Assembly: GCA_022457155.1 (NCBI GenBank)
Contig: JAJGOT010000240.1
Coordinates: 827,001-891,000 of the forward strand
Direction: 5' to 3'
Length of the DNA: 64,000 bases
Origin: Cladopsammia gracilis
Lineage: Eukaryota > Cnidaria > Anthozoa > Scleractinia > Dendrophylliidae
The translations under genes were made by a program, and so were the position numbers. Within the stretch, counting starts at the first letter, position 1, and each line of letters begins with the position of its first letter. Below the pieces are notes generated by a model. That model saw only the letters and a list, made by a program, of their open reading frames with translations. It was not told the DNA's origin and did not search any database. Below are positions 16,441 through 31,400 of this stretch, in pieces.

Positions 16441-19400
16441 CATCCAACCTCCTGGCAGTTTTGATCCACGCTTGAATGACATCTGGGTTGACACTGTAAA
16501 CAAATTTTTAAGGAACAAGATTTCGCATTTTGAAAAAATGAGCCTTCATTTTCAGTAAGTCACAGAAGCACTTAAATTATTAGCTTTTGTTCTTATGATA
16601 TAACAAAAACTAAACTAAACCCTCCTAAGCATTCTTAGAGTTGTTATTCATGTTCAATTAGAGCAGTTTTTCAATCGAGTTCGTAAAACCAAAACCAAAG
16701 TAGTTACTCTGACCAATCACAGCAGTCGTAAACAATCCAATGAACCAATCAGAGCTCGAAGCAGTTACATGTCGGCGGCGCCAAGCGCGGGAAAACGCGT
16801 GCGAGCAAGTCACGATTGGTTTTGGTTTTACTTCTGATTGGTCGAGAAAGTGGGGCGAGATTTTTTAGCCAATCACAAAGCGTAGCAATGCAAAACCAAA
16901 GCAACTGTGTAATTACTTTCGACACGCAATTGAAAACTGCTTCAATCTACAGGTTCTGTTGATTATTGCAGCAGGGTGTCTGGTCTGTTCCTTGTTGTTA
17001 AAACAATAAACTAACAACACTTGTTACCAAATACAGATTGTATGAGCAACTGAAAACTTAAAATTAAAGTGTTTACCAGTGTCTGGTGACATCTTCAGAG
17101 TACTGTGAAAAGATGTGATTCTCTCTGCAGCGGGCGTGTCAGCAGCAGCAAATGACACAGGTGGAGTAGGAGGAACAAGGCCAAGTTTCTAAAACAAAAA
17201 CAAAAAAAAAATTCAGTGACAACTGATCTTTTTCTTTAGAAAGCCACAAACACTTCAATTTGACTTTGACATGTCAATCGTGTAACCGGTAAATCCAGTT
17301 TTTTTCCCCTGTTCTATTCAGAGTCACATAAAAGTGTTTAAGGTTTTGCCATCTATGCAGTAAAAAACAAGATTTGTAAAATTAATAAGACATAAAACTA
17401 ACAACATGAAAGACAGGCACAGGTAAGTGACATTTTTTTCATTTCAGCGTTACAATTTTTTTGTCTGGCCAATCAAGTAATCTATCAAACACGAGACACA
17501 GTGTTTCATCAGATTTCCAAACACGCGCGAACAAGTGGTTGAAAAACGAGGCACAACCAACTTTTTTTTTAACCCGCTTCAAGGTGTTTGGCAATCTGAA
17601 ACACTGTGTCGAATGTTTGATATTACGTCTTAACAAAATGATTTTAGAAGGAGAAATTAGGATGCAAAAATGAGGGGTGTTCCAACTGATTTCCAAAACT
17701 CAATAAACATTAATTTCCTTGTATTTTCACCATGAATTATTAATGAGTTTGAGAAGTTTAGTTCAAAATGTGTACTCCAGACATTTTTTTTTAAATTTTA
17801 CTCACAAATAAGACAGGTGCTTGACTGGTCTGCTGTGTTGCTGCTCTAGGCTCTTATAACAATGCAGCTTCATTTCCTTGATAGATTCTTTCATGGCAGG
17901 CATTGTCCCCTCAATTGCCTCCCTGCATATAATGAATAGAACAGTATGTAAACAAAGTAACAATGAAGCTGTACTTGAGTAATGAATGTGAATTAAAGTG
18001 ATATAAAAATACATGATCCTTTTAGGACAAGGATCTACTATAACTAATTTTCTGAAATTGTATTAAATGTTCCATTTCTCTCGCAGAACAAAACAACAAA
18101 TTGAGTTTGCATGTACAGCTATTAGCTGTATCAATGAAAGCTTCCTGACCCAGAAGGCAGCCACCATTCAAATCAAGCTGCAATTTATTTGTAGTGTGTA
18201 CAATCTCAAAATTCATCATTCCAATAATTACTGGCAAAACAAAAAAAACTTGTAATAGATGTTGGTGCATACCTGAGCTATGGTGTTTGTAAGATGAGCA
18301 TGGTGAGTGTGCAGTGCTGACCTCACTGCCGGGCACTGATCATCAAAACTTGGAAGAGGCTCTAATGACAGAGAATGATGAACTTGACTTTACTACAAAA
18401 TCACCAATCTGTGAAAATTATGGACCTGAATTTACATATTGATCCTCTGCCCACTTTCCTTGATTTATAAGTTACTGCTAAATTCATGATGCATATCACA
18501 CATACTGTATCTTACATTTCACAATGTCACCATCTTTAATTATATTTCTTTCTTTGCTTTATATTTAATGCTTGTTTGAGGAGATATAATTATCTAAAAA
18601 TAGGCCCACTGGGGCCATGTGTTCTGCTGATAATTATAGCATGAATTGTGCAGCATTATGAGCAAATGCTAATTTGACAAATGACTTGAGTACACTTTCT
18701 GGTGAGCAGATGTACTGGCATTAATGCTGGGTATAAACTACTCATCAAACTCAGTCAAGCATAATGATAGGGAAAACCGTCAACTCGTCAGCTGGTGTCT
18801 CGGCTAGCTTCAATGCTTTCTTGATAGGCTCAGCAAGCTAAAATTAAATTCTTTGGCACATAAATACTGAAATCTTGATCACTTACTCTTTAACCATAAT
18901 TCAGTCTTTAATTCAAGTGAATCTATGGAATATTATTCGATTTATAAATTCTCAGGGGTAAGCATGAAGAAAATGAGTCATCAGGCGATTTTGCTTTGCT
19001 TTAGACTGCTGAAATGATTTACAGTGGAAGATAAATTCTGAAATCTTGATCACTTAATTACTCTTTAGCCATAATTCAATTTTTAATTCATTAATTATTC
19101 GTCACTGTGAGACCTACGGGACAACTCACTCACTGAATTGATGGAATATTAATCGAGTTATGAACTCACAAAGGTAAGCATGAAGAATTATAGTTTCTCT
19201 CAGTCATAAGTAAACAGACTGATATCATATGAGTCGTCATGCGATTCTGCTTCCCTTTAGACTGCTGAAATAATATTTATTTGCAGTGGCAGATAAATTC
19301 TAAAATCTTGATACCTACTGTTCAGCTGAAATTCAGTCTTTAATTAAAGGGAATAGATGGAATATTATTTGAGTTTTGAGCATTTTATGAAGAATTGTAA

Positions 19401-22400
19401 GAGAATTACCAGAACTACTTCTGATATTTTCTTCAGTTCTTCAACTTGATTGGTTGCGAATGACAATTCTATTGTTACACTGGAAATGTTTTCTTCCACA
19501 AAATACCTCGCCCAATGACAACAGAGTTCACTGACTACGTCAGCAGAACATAAAAATCAAGAACTAATGTTTGAAATTCATCAAAATATCCAACATTCCC
19601 CTGCACAATGATTTTTCAACTCACTAATTGGTGTGGGAAGTCGTGGTGAAACATGCTCTGTCATCTTGTTGATAATTATATTATTTACATCCTTGTTAGC
19701 TAAATGTCAATAAATCTGAAATGGCAACAAGACCCAAATACTGACCATGCAAGTTACAAGTAAGATTAAAAGAAAGATTGTTCTCTGCTTTGACAGCTTT
19801 TGGTGTCATTAAATTGTTATTGCGGATGCAGGTAATACAATTTTTACAGTGGAACCTCAGGTAAGTAGACACTCAGTGTGGATGGGGACTCCTGATGACT
19901 GAGTGTGCTTACAAGAGGTGTCTGAAAGAGCTGGAAGTTCAACTGTAAAAGAAAAACAATAACAAACCTTGATAAAGTTGCCTCCTTTATTTTACTTAGA
20001 GACAAGTTCCAGAGTTGAATTAGGCTTTTGAAAGAAAATGAAATATCAGGTATCAGGTTGAGCATACAGATGTTAAAATTAAAATAATGTTTGACTTACA
20101 CTGTACTTAAATTTCTCACCTGAACAGATTGATTTTCCACCAACATAAGTGTCTTCAACATTTCTCTGTGAACAAATGAATAAATAAATGTCTTTTGAAT
20201 AAATAAATGAATTAATAAAACAAAAAGTCTAAACAGAGTGGGATGAAGTTGTAATAATGGTCCTATGGGCAGAAGTCATACCGGTGACTTGTTTACCTCA
20301 ACAAGTAATTGTTTTAACTCACCAGCACAATAAATTGTAATAATGGTTACTAGACAAGTTAAGGTTTTATTTACTCTTTACTAATTTTGTACATGCAAAG
20401 TAGATTCTTAGACTAATCAATTCAAACTGTAATTTTTGCATGAACCCATAAGCTACCGGTACATGCTTTTATTATTTTACTGTGATTATCTATCTATCTA
20501 TCTATCTATCTAATATTCTTACAATAGTTGATTAGAGAAAGTGAAGTAGAGATGGCACTGTAATCCCAGATTGTATAAGGCCTGCTTGCAGCCTGTAGAT
20601 AGTATGATCATACAAAGATGAAGGAGGGAATAAAAGTTGATAGCCTGTTACATGGAGGCAACTATTCTGAAGTATAATCATTCTCAAGATAAATGTCATT
20701 TAAAAAAATATTGCAATTGATTTTATTGTATTACATCATGAGTGATGGTTAAGAGGAAATATTGCTTTGGGGCAGGTGATTGATATAAATAAGACCCAAA
20801 TCAGTATGAGAAACTTGAAGAAACTGGGGCAAAATAACAACAGGTAGAAACTCATAAGGAATTCAAACTTAAGACTGGGCTGTAAGCATCCACTATCACT
20901 ACTAAGAAGGCCCTGCAAAGCTGTGACATGAACACTGTATGTAATATAATTCTTCCTTCATAATCCAGTTTTCGCCAACTGAGAATAATTTTATTCACGT
21001 AGCTACGGTAGTTCACAAAGTAACACACCTTTTTATCTCTCTTTCACAATCTCTCAACAGCATATCTGGAACCTGAATAATAACACTCAAGTTAGTGAAT
21101 GAGTTGGCATCAGTGTTCTCAGTTGAACCCGTAACCCTAACCCCTGTCTGTGAGGGGTGTCACTAGTAAGTGTTACAGCTGTGAATTAAGTGTTTCATAC
21201 TAAATTTAGTTAGACCATGTGTCACATTGTTACGGCGTTAACCGAAATGAAACAGTTGATTAAAAAGTTATTGAGAAACCCTGGGCATACATAATAAATT
21301 AGGTAAAAATGGTACAGTTGCACTAGACTACATGTGGCTACATGTACATGTTATGTGGCCCACAGGCTGGAGTTTTTCCTTCTGTAGGAGGAGTATTGCC
21401 ACTCCCCCTTGATGGGATCCCATCCATCACAGGGTTACCCCCAGCCTGGAATCCAAGGGCCACAGGTTTGTTAGTCTTATGATTATTTACAGATGTAGTG
21501 TCACCCTTGTAAATACAAATGATTTATTTATTTATTTATTTATTTATTTAATATTTATTATGTTGATGGTACCCATTTATAATTATACACCTGGGTGGAG
21601 AGAGACAATGTCTAAGGAAGCAACATGACAGCAAAGACTTGGCCTCCAAGCATCTGAAGACCTGACCTCCAAGCATCTGAAGACCTGACCATCCAAGCAT
21701 CTGAAGACCTGGCCTCCAAGCATCTGAAGACCTGGCCTCCAAGCATCTGAAGACCTGGCCTCCAAGCATCTGAAGACCTGGCCTCCAAGCATCTGAAACC
21801 TGGCCTCCAAGCATCTGAAGTCCTGACCTCCAAGCATCTGAAGTCCTGACCTCCAAGCATCTGAAGACCTGGTCTCCAAGCATCTGAGGACCTGGCCTCC
21901 AAGCATCTGAAGACCTGGCCTCCAAGCATCTGAAGACCTGGCCTCCAAGCATCTGAAGACCTGGTCTCCAAGCATCTGAAGACCTGGCCTCCAAGCATCT
22001 GAAGACCTGGTCTCCAAGCATCTGAAGACCTGGCCTCCAAGCATCTGAAGACCTGGCCTCCAAGCATCTGAAGACCTGGCCACAAGCATCTGAAGACCTG
22101 GCCACCAAGCATCTGAAGTCCAATGCACTAACTGCTATACTGCCACACCTCCACACATTCCCAACACCCTGCTGACCCAATACGTCAAAGATAAAACATG
22201 CCCCAAAAAATTGATCATTGCAAAGGTACCATCAAGTTAAAGACAAAAGATGAAGACTTAATTCTCAACCCAGGAGCAAAACAAAAAACAAAGCCAAAGT
22301 GGGTTGTTAGAAGTTCTATTTGTCAATGTTACAATGTTGCAATACAATTTTAGTCGCTTGTATTGACAAAAACAACAAAATAATACACCTTCTGACTCAT

Positions 22401-25400
22401 GATTTCATATTAAAGGAATTGGAATTATCCTGTTCCTAAGCAAAAAGCACTGCTTGATGTCATAAATTTATAGTTAATACAACAGTCAATTCCAGCAGAG
22501 TGATACTGTATGTCTGGCCCACATGTAGCAGTGCACATGTCCTTGCAATTTTGGTGATAAATACCTTTGGTTGGATTTCAGCAGCATCAATCTGATGTTT
22601 GTTTGCTTCGCCCCGAAGCACTGAGTCTACTATTTTTCTCTGTTCAATTGAAACAAAGCATTGTCAGTCAATTGCCAATGACAAAGGTTAAAAGAAAAAG
22701 TTCACGTTAATAAAACTACAATATTGTTAAATATTGAACTTTGAACCATTGAACTTTATATCAAAACCAATTATTCAGAAAACACAATAACATATAAGTG
22801 TGTATACCTGAGGGGCTTGTACAGTGTAGAATAACATATACCGGTAAGTGTGTATACCTGAGGGGCTTGTACAGTGTAGAATAACATATAAGTGTGGTAT
22901 ACCTGAGGGGCTTGTACAGTGTAGAATTCTGCAATCCCAGCCCATAAATCACGAACCTATTAATTACAAAAATATAAAGTCTATTAGTCTGTATATAGTT
23001 CTAATATGTCAATTTAAAGGAAACTGTCTGCCATGATGATGTAAAAAGCAGCAGGTCTATTATAGGGGTGAGGGGTGAGGGGTGATATAAAAAAGGTGAC
23101 AGAAAATGCTAACATAAGTGATTATATCTAAATTTTACGGCTATACGGATCTCAGATCAGTAATGTTGTGTTCATACTTAGAGTGAAACAAAAGAACGGC
23201 AAGCCGATCCTTATGGCAGAAAAACAGAAGCAGAAGCAAATAAAATAAGAGTGGAATATAATAGGGCCCAATATTGCAAAACTGGCAAAGCTTTTTCAGA
23301 GGACTATTACAAATAAAGCGATCTAAACACCACTGGAAGTGAAATAGTATGCCACTGCAAGCGGATATGTCTGTGATTTTAACCTCAGTTATCGACCTAA
23401 ACCATGCTTGATCACAGCGTAATTACAACATTTACCTTGGTCAAATTTCTATTGTCTTTGGCGGCATTTACCGAGGTATTAGTTTCCGTTTACACTGACG
23501 AAAAGATGTAAACTCTGATACCGCAGTAAACAGTGTACATCTAGTCACTGAACCTATATTCACCAATAGTAAAGCTCTACAGTTGTATTAACTGTGATTG
23601 ACAAGTGACTCTACTTACTGAGAAATAGAAGTGAACATAAACTGTAAGTAGTCACTCTTTCCTCAAATAATCATATCAAATCAAATCAATCAGAAAAAAT
23701 AAATCAATAAACATTACGTATGTACATGTAATTCAACGTCACAGAACAGGAAGACTGTTCGCATTGCGATTTAACGACGACGCTTGCTCGACTTTGGTCC
23801 TAAAGCAAGCCGATGCAAAAGTAAATATGATTAACCTCAGTAAAAGTTGAAATTTGATCAAATTTTTTGTCTGACGTTAAATTCAAAATAGAGGATTGAT
23901 ATATTTTAGTGACTTGCACAATATAATGTTTCTTTTTACTGTTCATGTTAAAAATCCATAAAATAGCAAAATAACATAACTAGGATGCGTTGGATTGACT
24001 GTATTTTTGGATAACTGCACCGGAACTAAGTGGAGTTAACATAAAAATGTTTATTTCTGGTGTTTGAATTTTGATCTTCTACTGTCAGCGGCAGCAGTCA
24101 GATGTAAAGATATTAAACAACTATTCTATGCCTATTTTTATGGCAGGATACAATCAATCAAATGCATGTATGTATATAACAAAGTTGCATTCATAGATTT
24201 ATTGAATTTATTGACTTACAGTTACAGTTTTCTTCAATATATTTAAGCATAAATTTCGAACAATAATGATGTGATGATTAATTCACAAGAAGGTGTTTTT
24301 TTAATTTAAATTAGTTCATTATGTCAATAGCTGACCTATATAAATAAAGTTTTATGTTTTGATTATATAATCCTTTCTGTGCATTAAACCCCACCCCTCA
24401 CCCATCACCCCCACTCCTCACCCCCGTAATAGCCCTGCCATGTAAACAGCGCTGGATGGCATCAGGAACTGCTGGCCCATTGACATGATAACTGGTATTT
24501 GTTACTAGAATCTTTTGCAACACCTTAGTTTTGCAATTTTAAAGGATAAGATTTTGTGACAATTTGTACATTAAATTGAACACAGCATGAAAGTTTTTAA
24601 TCAAATAATTCAGATAAGGCTGTGTAACTTTCTTGTATTCAGGTATTGATTTGGTCGTACATGTATGGAACTGGATAGCCTTGAGCATGTTTGGCTGAGT
24701 TTACTGAATACAATGTAAAAGCATTTTTATGTCATAAAAGGGTAGTCAGTGGATGTTATTTATTGGATTGGATGAAGACTTATGAATCACCTTCTGCAAT
24801 TGCTGTGTCCTTTTCAGTGCTTCAACCTCTTCTTGGTAGTCTGTTTTTACCCTACAGAAAAATGTGAGGAAACCTATTCATGTACTATTCCAAATTTAAC
24901 AATAATTTACCATATCTCCTTATATGAAGTAGGTTATCTCAGTGAATAATAATTAGTAGATTCTCACCCAATGCTTGAGCCTCGTGGTGCTATCATTCCA
25001 TCCATTTCCATGACTTGCCTTTCAAGATCACGCTTCTTTTTCACCAAAGACCTGAACTCCTTTGTAGTCTCCCTGAAAGCAACCAATCATGTTTAGAGCA
25101 GTTTTCAATTTAGCGATTCCTTTGGTTTTGCCTCCTTTATTAAGCAACCAATCTGAAGTAAAACCAAACTCAATCGTGACTTGTTAGGTAACATGATGTA
25201 TGTCTTGTTTTAACTTAAGAGTGGTTTTAAATTGAGTGTCATAAAAACAAAACCACTTAGTAATTACTTACTAGCCAATCACAATGAACACAAAAAAATC
25301 CAATGAACCAATGAACCAATGAATTTAGCCGGTGCCAAGCTCAGGAAAACAGGTATTGGCACCAGCTAAATGCATTTGCTTTGAGTTCTGATTCATTGGT

Positions 25401-28400
25401 TCATTGGATTTTCTGCGTTGATTGTGATTGGCTAGTAAGTAATTGAAGGTCTCCTAGTAAGAACGTCCTAAGTATGTTTTTGGTAACTCTCACTAACATT
25501 GTATGATTTAGGCCTTTAAAAGTACAGTTTTGTCAAATTAATGATTTATTAAATGCATTTGCTTTGAGGTCTGATTCATTGGATTTTCTGTGTTGATTGT
25601 GATTGACTAGTAAGTAATTGAAGGGCTCCTGGTAAGAACGTCCTAAGTATGTTTTTGGTAACTTTCACTAAAATTGTATGATTTAGGTCTTTAAAAGTAC
25701 AGTTTTATCAAATTAATGATTTATTGAATGCATTTGCTTTGAGGTCTGATTCATTGGATTTTCTGTGTTGATTGTGATTGGCTAGTAAATAATTGAAGGG
25801 CTCCTGGTAAGAACGTCCTAAGTATGTTTTTGGTATCTTTCACTAAAATTGTATCATTTAGGCCTTTAAAAGCACAGTTTTGCCAAATTAATGATTTATT
25901 ATTGTTAAGGTACTTAAAACAGATCCAAAATGGGGAAGAAATTCCACATCTTTGAGAAAATGTTTTGGGATGGGCCCCTATGACACCCTATGGCCCCCAG
26001 GACACCCTATGTATCTTTTCAAAAAAAAATATTATTCTGTTCGAAGACAGAAGATTTGTTAACCTGGTTTAAGGTTACAGTGTACCTTCAGATCGAAAAT
26101 TTATTGAAAATTTTTTTTGGTGTCAAAATAAAGTTTACAGAATGAACTTTCATCCAAAAAAAAAAATTATCGAAAAACAGTGAAAATTGACGGAGAAATG
26201 ATGGTATAACTTTTGTGGGCGGAGTTTGTTTATGAAGCGATATGTTTTTTTAAGCAATGTTTTCTCAAAGTTAATTTTTCGCTTGTTGGGGACACTTTAA
26301 AGAGCTACAACTCAAAGGGAATTTTTTCGATTTTCCTCAAATTTGGACAGAAGCTAGGCTAACATAATTATAATCAACAAAAACGTGTCGGCGAATTTCT
26401 TAATTCCGAAAACTTTATCCATGCCATTTCCGTGCGATCATTCCAATTTTTTTCTCCCTTTTCGAAAATATTCTGTAACGTTTCACTGCAATTGAATATG
26501 GCAAATTGGCGAAACGTTTTTTTAGCGCTTCGTGTCTGGAAACCCGAGAACAAATCAAATTAGCAAAATACAATAATCACTTTGAGTTATAGCATTTTAA
26601 AGCTGATTCGGACGTTCGAATCTAGACGTCGTAAAAAATTCGACAATTCATTTTATTACCAAATGGTTTCCATATTTAGATAGCCAGCTCTATAAGCTTT
26701 AATTTGATATCTGGGTTTAGATATATTAAGTGTAATCTTAAGACGCTAGAGCTGTTATACTGGAGACACCCCCAAAGGTACACTGTAACCTTAAATCCTT
26801 TCAGTCATATTTACATGATCTAGTCATAATTTTGGCAAATAAGACTAGTCTATTTTGAGGCTAAAAATCCAATATTTCAGTGAAAATTTTCCAAAAACAT
26901 ACTTAGAACGTTATTGGTTAGGACATTATTGCCGGGAGCCCTTCAATTACTAATTGGTTTTGCTTTTATGACACTCAATTGAAAACCACTCTAAGTTAAA
27001 ACAAGACAGTACAACATGTTATCTGCTGTCAGCCTGTGCTGTTCAAACACAAAATATACATAGCAGTAAAACTGACTTTCTTTTTGTACAAAATTCAACT
27101 TCATCAAAGGTTCCAATGAGCCAACTTGTGAATATGAAACGCACAAAATAAATGATTCTTCCTCAAGGCTACCCTTTGGGCTATCCCATGGGCTATCCCA
27201 TGGGCTATCCCATGGGCTACCCCATGGGCTATCCCATGGGCTATCCCATGGGCTACCCCATGGGCTATCCTATGGACTATCCTAATGCACTATGAATTGA
27301 GTGAAAGAAGTACAGATTTTTTTAAAAAGACACTTATAAGAAACTTGTAAAGATAAACAGTAAAATATGAATATGAAACTGGCTGTTTCTGCCCGAGCAT
27401 AAACTGGAGTTAATGTTTAGCTCAATTGAACCTAAAGCTCTCTGCGGTTGCTAGTGATTTCCTGTTAATCGACCTTTTGTACTTTGTATTGTAACATGTA
27501 CTTTTACCCGCGCCCTAAAGCTCCCTGCTGCTTGCCAGTGCTTTCCCGGTAATCGATTTTTTGTACTTTGCATTGTAACACGTACTTTTACCCGCGCTCT
27601 ATTCTTAACGGCCAATTAGATTTCAAGCCTGCACGTGTTCAGAGAGTATCAGCCAATCAGCTTCACCCTAAACTTGCCGTGTTTACGTTCATGTACATCG
27701 GTCGCGGCCGATCTCCCCATTCAGCTCAGTTTCACCGCTAAAATCAAGTGTTTATTTTTCCACCCACCCACCGGGGGGGGGGGGGGGGGGAAGCGTTGCT
27801 GGCGACAACCCTTCAGTCCCACACTGAAGCGATGCCTGGGTTGCCTTAGCGTGGGTGATAAACGGTGGTGATGTCCACTTCCCCTTGCTAAGCGACCTTC
27901 TAGGAGCTTGGCACAGGTACACGCTGCTCAGAGTAGCTGTGCTCCATGACACCCATCTCATGGTTTATATGCCACTCGCTGACCGGCTAGCCCCATTGAC
28001 TGGCCTCGCACGCGGCAGGCAGCACTTGGGTCCTGGACAACGCTTATCCCCCAACCTTCTCCCACAAAATATGTGCCTTTCAATTGTGCGTGGACATTAA
28101 GCACAAAATAAATGATTCTTCCTCAAGGCTACCCTTTGGGCTATCCCATGGGCTATCCCATGGGCTATCCCATGGGCTACCCCATGGGCTATCCTATGGA
28201 CTATCCTAATGCACTATGAATTGAGTGAAAGAAGTACAGATTTTTTTAAAAAGACACTTATAAGAAACTTGTAAAGATAAACAGTAAAAAGTGCTTGCAC
28301 TTGACTCCACTGACATTTGTTGAGTCTCATGCTATTTAAACATAATAATTAATATCCCCTTTTTTAAACTCAGTGAAACACACGAGGTCCTCCCACATTA

Positions 28401-31400
28401 CATTGTCTTTGTCAGCATCCAATTAAAGCGCCCATTACTTTAGTTGTGTTATGGTTAATAACTGGTTCATGCTTTAGCGTGTGTGTGTCTATCATTGTGA
28501 TAAAATTGTTTTCACTGTATGCCCTGTTTGCCCTCATCGTGTTATAAGATATTGGTCTATAATCGAACATCTTTGGATTTTGGAAACATTCTGGCAGTCT
28601 TCTTCTTGTGTTCAGCTTAATATAGAGTTCATAGAATACTCAGAGAAATTTTATACCTTTGCACACCATCACGTGAGAAGTCATACTTTTTTCAATCGTG
28701 TATAAACCGCCATCTAGAACGGCAATTCTTTGAGTTCCACCCTTAACTGCGAAAATCTCATAAAAAGGGCCTGTCCCAGCTACCGACCTGATCAACCTAG
28801 GGGCTAACTCGCATGCCTCTAATTCAAAAGGGCACAGGTTCAAATCGCATTGAAAACACAAGTTCTTTTTCAGAAGTTCCTCTGAAAAAGTTGATGAATG
28901 CCAAAAAAAAGAAGTAAAGAAATAAAATGAGAAAATGTACAAATGAATGACTAATGCACAGAAAATTCACGAAACGAAAAAAAAAAATAAAAATAAAAAT
29001 AAAACAATAAAACTATACTTTGAGTTAACCTTCAAAAACTGATTAATAATTCATGAGCCCCAGACCCAATAAAATTAATGATAATGCATTAAGTGTGTAC
29101 CCTTTATATTAATAAAACACCCCTTATTAGTATTCTTCATAAAAAGAATACTAATAAGGCTAAAAGAAAATAGGTTTCCTTTACTGATTAGTATTCATTA
29201 TAGAGAGAATACTAATATGGGTAGTACTTATTTTAGGATTCTTAGAACAACAAATAGTGACTTTAATATTTTTGTCAGTACTGTTTTACAACTTCAACAA
29301 AATAAGCAACCAAAAGTTTTACAAGCAAGCCATTATTTGAATGAAACGAGCGCCCGTGTGTAAATTGTTAAATTGTCAGACATTTTATCCGCCGTACCTG
29401 TCAACTTTGGTATAGCATTTTTCATTAGATTATTTTTTCCGCAGAACTTTAAAATCCCAAAACTTTCTACAGGAGTCAGGAAGCCATGCTCACTTTGTCA
29501 AAGCCAGTCGGTATATTATGTGGCATATGAGTTGTATGCTTATCAATCTACTTGTTTTTCTCGTATGCTAATTTACTCTTTGCACAAAAGCACATTCAAT
29601 TGTTTGTGCTCCTTAGGGACATGCATGAGCATGTTTTGCTTTGGTTACATAAATTTATAGGTATATTATTCCAAATTCTAGTTCCAGTTCTAGAAAAGGA
29701 GTGTAATTGTTGGTTAATTCAAGAATTTTTGACATAAAAGTTGCCAGCGGCTGAGAATCTGGTGTCGTGAGTGTGAATCTGGTCTGAGCAGATAAAAAGG
29801 TCAGAAATATTAGATGGAACAGAATGGTTTGCAACATCATGCATTAGTACAGAAATCGATTTAAAGTAGAGCATATTCAATGGCAGAATATTAGAGGAAA
29901 TAAATAAAGGAATAGCATGTGCTTGACTATTTGAGAAATGCATTGAGCGGAGGGCTCGTTTTTGTAAAAGGAGAATTTTGTTCAATTGTGAAGGAGCAGC
30001 TTGGCCCCACACACTTAAGCCATGAGATATATACGGTTGAATCAGGGATTGATAAATACTCATAAGGGTAGTAGTAGGTACAAGATGTCTGAGCCTAGCG
30101 ATGATGCCAACACCTTTACTTATCTTTGACGAAATATAGTCAATGTCTGTGGTTTCTCCAAGTAAGATTACTGTCAATAAGAACACCTAAATACTAAACA
30201 TAGTCTTTGCGCTCAAGTGGAATTAGTTTCATAGAAGTATTGTTGAATATGTTTAAATTTATTTCATAATTGACTTTTCTTTGGTAAGGTAATAACAATA
30301 ATAATTATAATTATAATAATAACAGCTTAATAACAGATCCAGCTAGGTGGCTCTTCCTTGTCTAATTTTTTTTTAAAATTTCAAGACGTTTATAACTCAG
30401 GACTATTATTATTGGTCATTTTTAAGGTAGCCCATAGGGTAGCCCATAGGGTAGCCCATGGGCCCTGCCCAGGTTTTATCAACACCCCAGTAATTGTGAG
30501 TCTTACTTGTAAAACTTGACTGTATTATTTGCGACTGGAAGGTCTGTTTTTACTTATTTCATTGCTTTGAAGCAGCAATCCGCCTTATGTTCAATTCTAT
30601 CATGCAAAGAAAGTTTTTCTATCTATTGTAAATGATTTGAATTTGGTCAATGAAATATGCTTCAATTTGTTCTGGGGTTTGTCAGAAGTAGAGTATAATA
30701 CTTTTGAATGATGATGCAATGTTATATATACATGTAACACAAAAAAAAATGCAAAGGACTTTTCCCTCAATGAAAGGTGGGTATAATTATTTTCAGACTG
30801 TTGTAACATACTTTGTTATATATGTTTATACTTATATGCATGTATTATGTTACATTACAACCTACATTGTACTTTGCTGGAATTTAACCTGGTTTCTGTA
30901 GCAAGAAACAAGTACAAGTATTCCTACCACATCCTGGATGGAATAACTTAATTGGAATTAATGCTAATCCATTGCAAGGTTACCCTGACCATTATTTTTT
31001 TAACAACAAAGAGCAAAGCTTTTGAAATGAAACAACATGACAGCAGAGACGAATAGCAGGCCTTGGACCAATGACCTTAAAAAAATGTATCAACCAAGTA
31101 TATACTGTATGTTCTCTAGCTTCTTCCTCTAAGTATTGGAAAATTGTTCATTTCATATCTTACTAACATTGCATATTCCTTCCAGTGATGTTCAACTTGC
31201 ACTGCATGTTGTGTAAACTCTAAAAATCTAATGGACAGAGCAGAACATTAAGTAGATAAGTATGTTTCAGCACGGAATGTTGTGGCTATTCAGTAAAGAA
31301 AAGTGGGCTCACATATCTTATAGGGTGCCTTGGTTGACACTGGATTGACACTCGATCCACACGCGACCAATATGTGGGCCGGAAATTTACAACTGATAGT

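Noticed and set aside
19970..20025. HAUS6-like exon (LIQLWNLSLSKIKEATLS on minus)
   Set aside because: Its sequence resembles a helix of the family, but it requires a phase-2 start after a phase-0 exon; left out of the exon list.
21548..22180. Three overlapping minus-strand ORFs of 166-210 codons
   Set aside because: Translations of a 22-23 bp minisatellite.
27635..28100. Short ORFs in the GC-richer segment
   Set aside because: Interrupted by an 18-base G run and no recognisable protein motif.
28780..28860. Possible tRNA (B-box GGTTCAAATC)
   Set aside because: No acceptor or anticodon stem pairs convincingly; at best a tRNA-derived repeat. The same holds for GTTCAAACCCC near 13225-13240 on minus.
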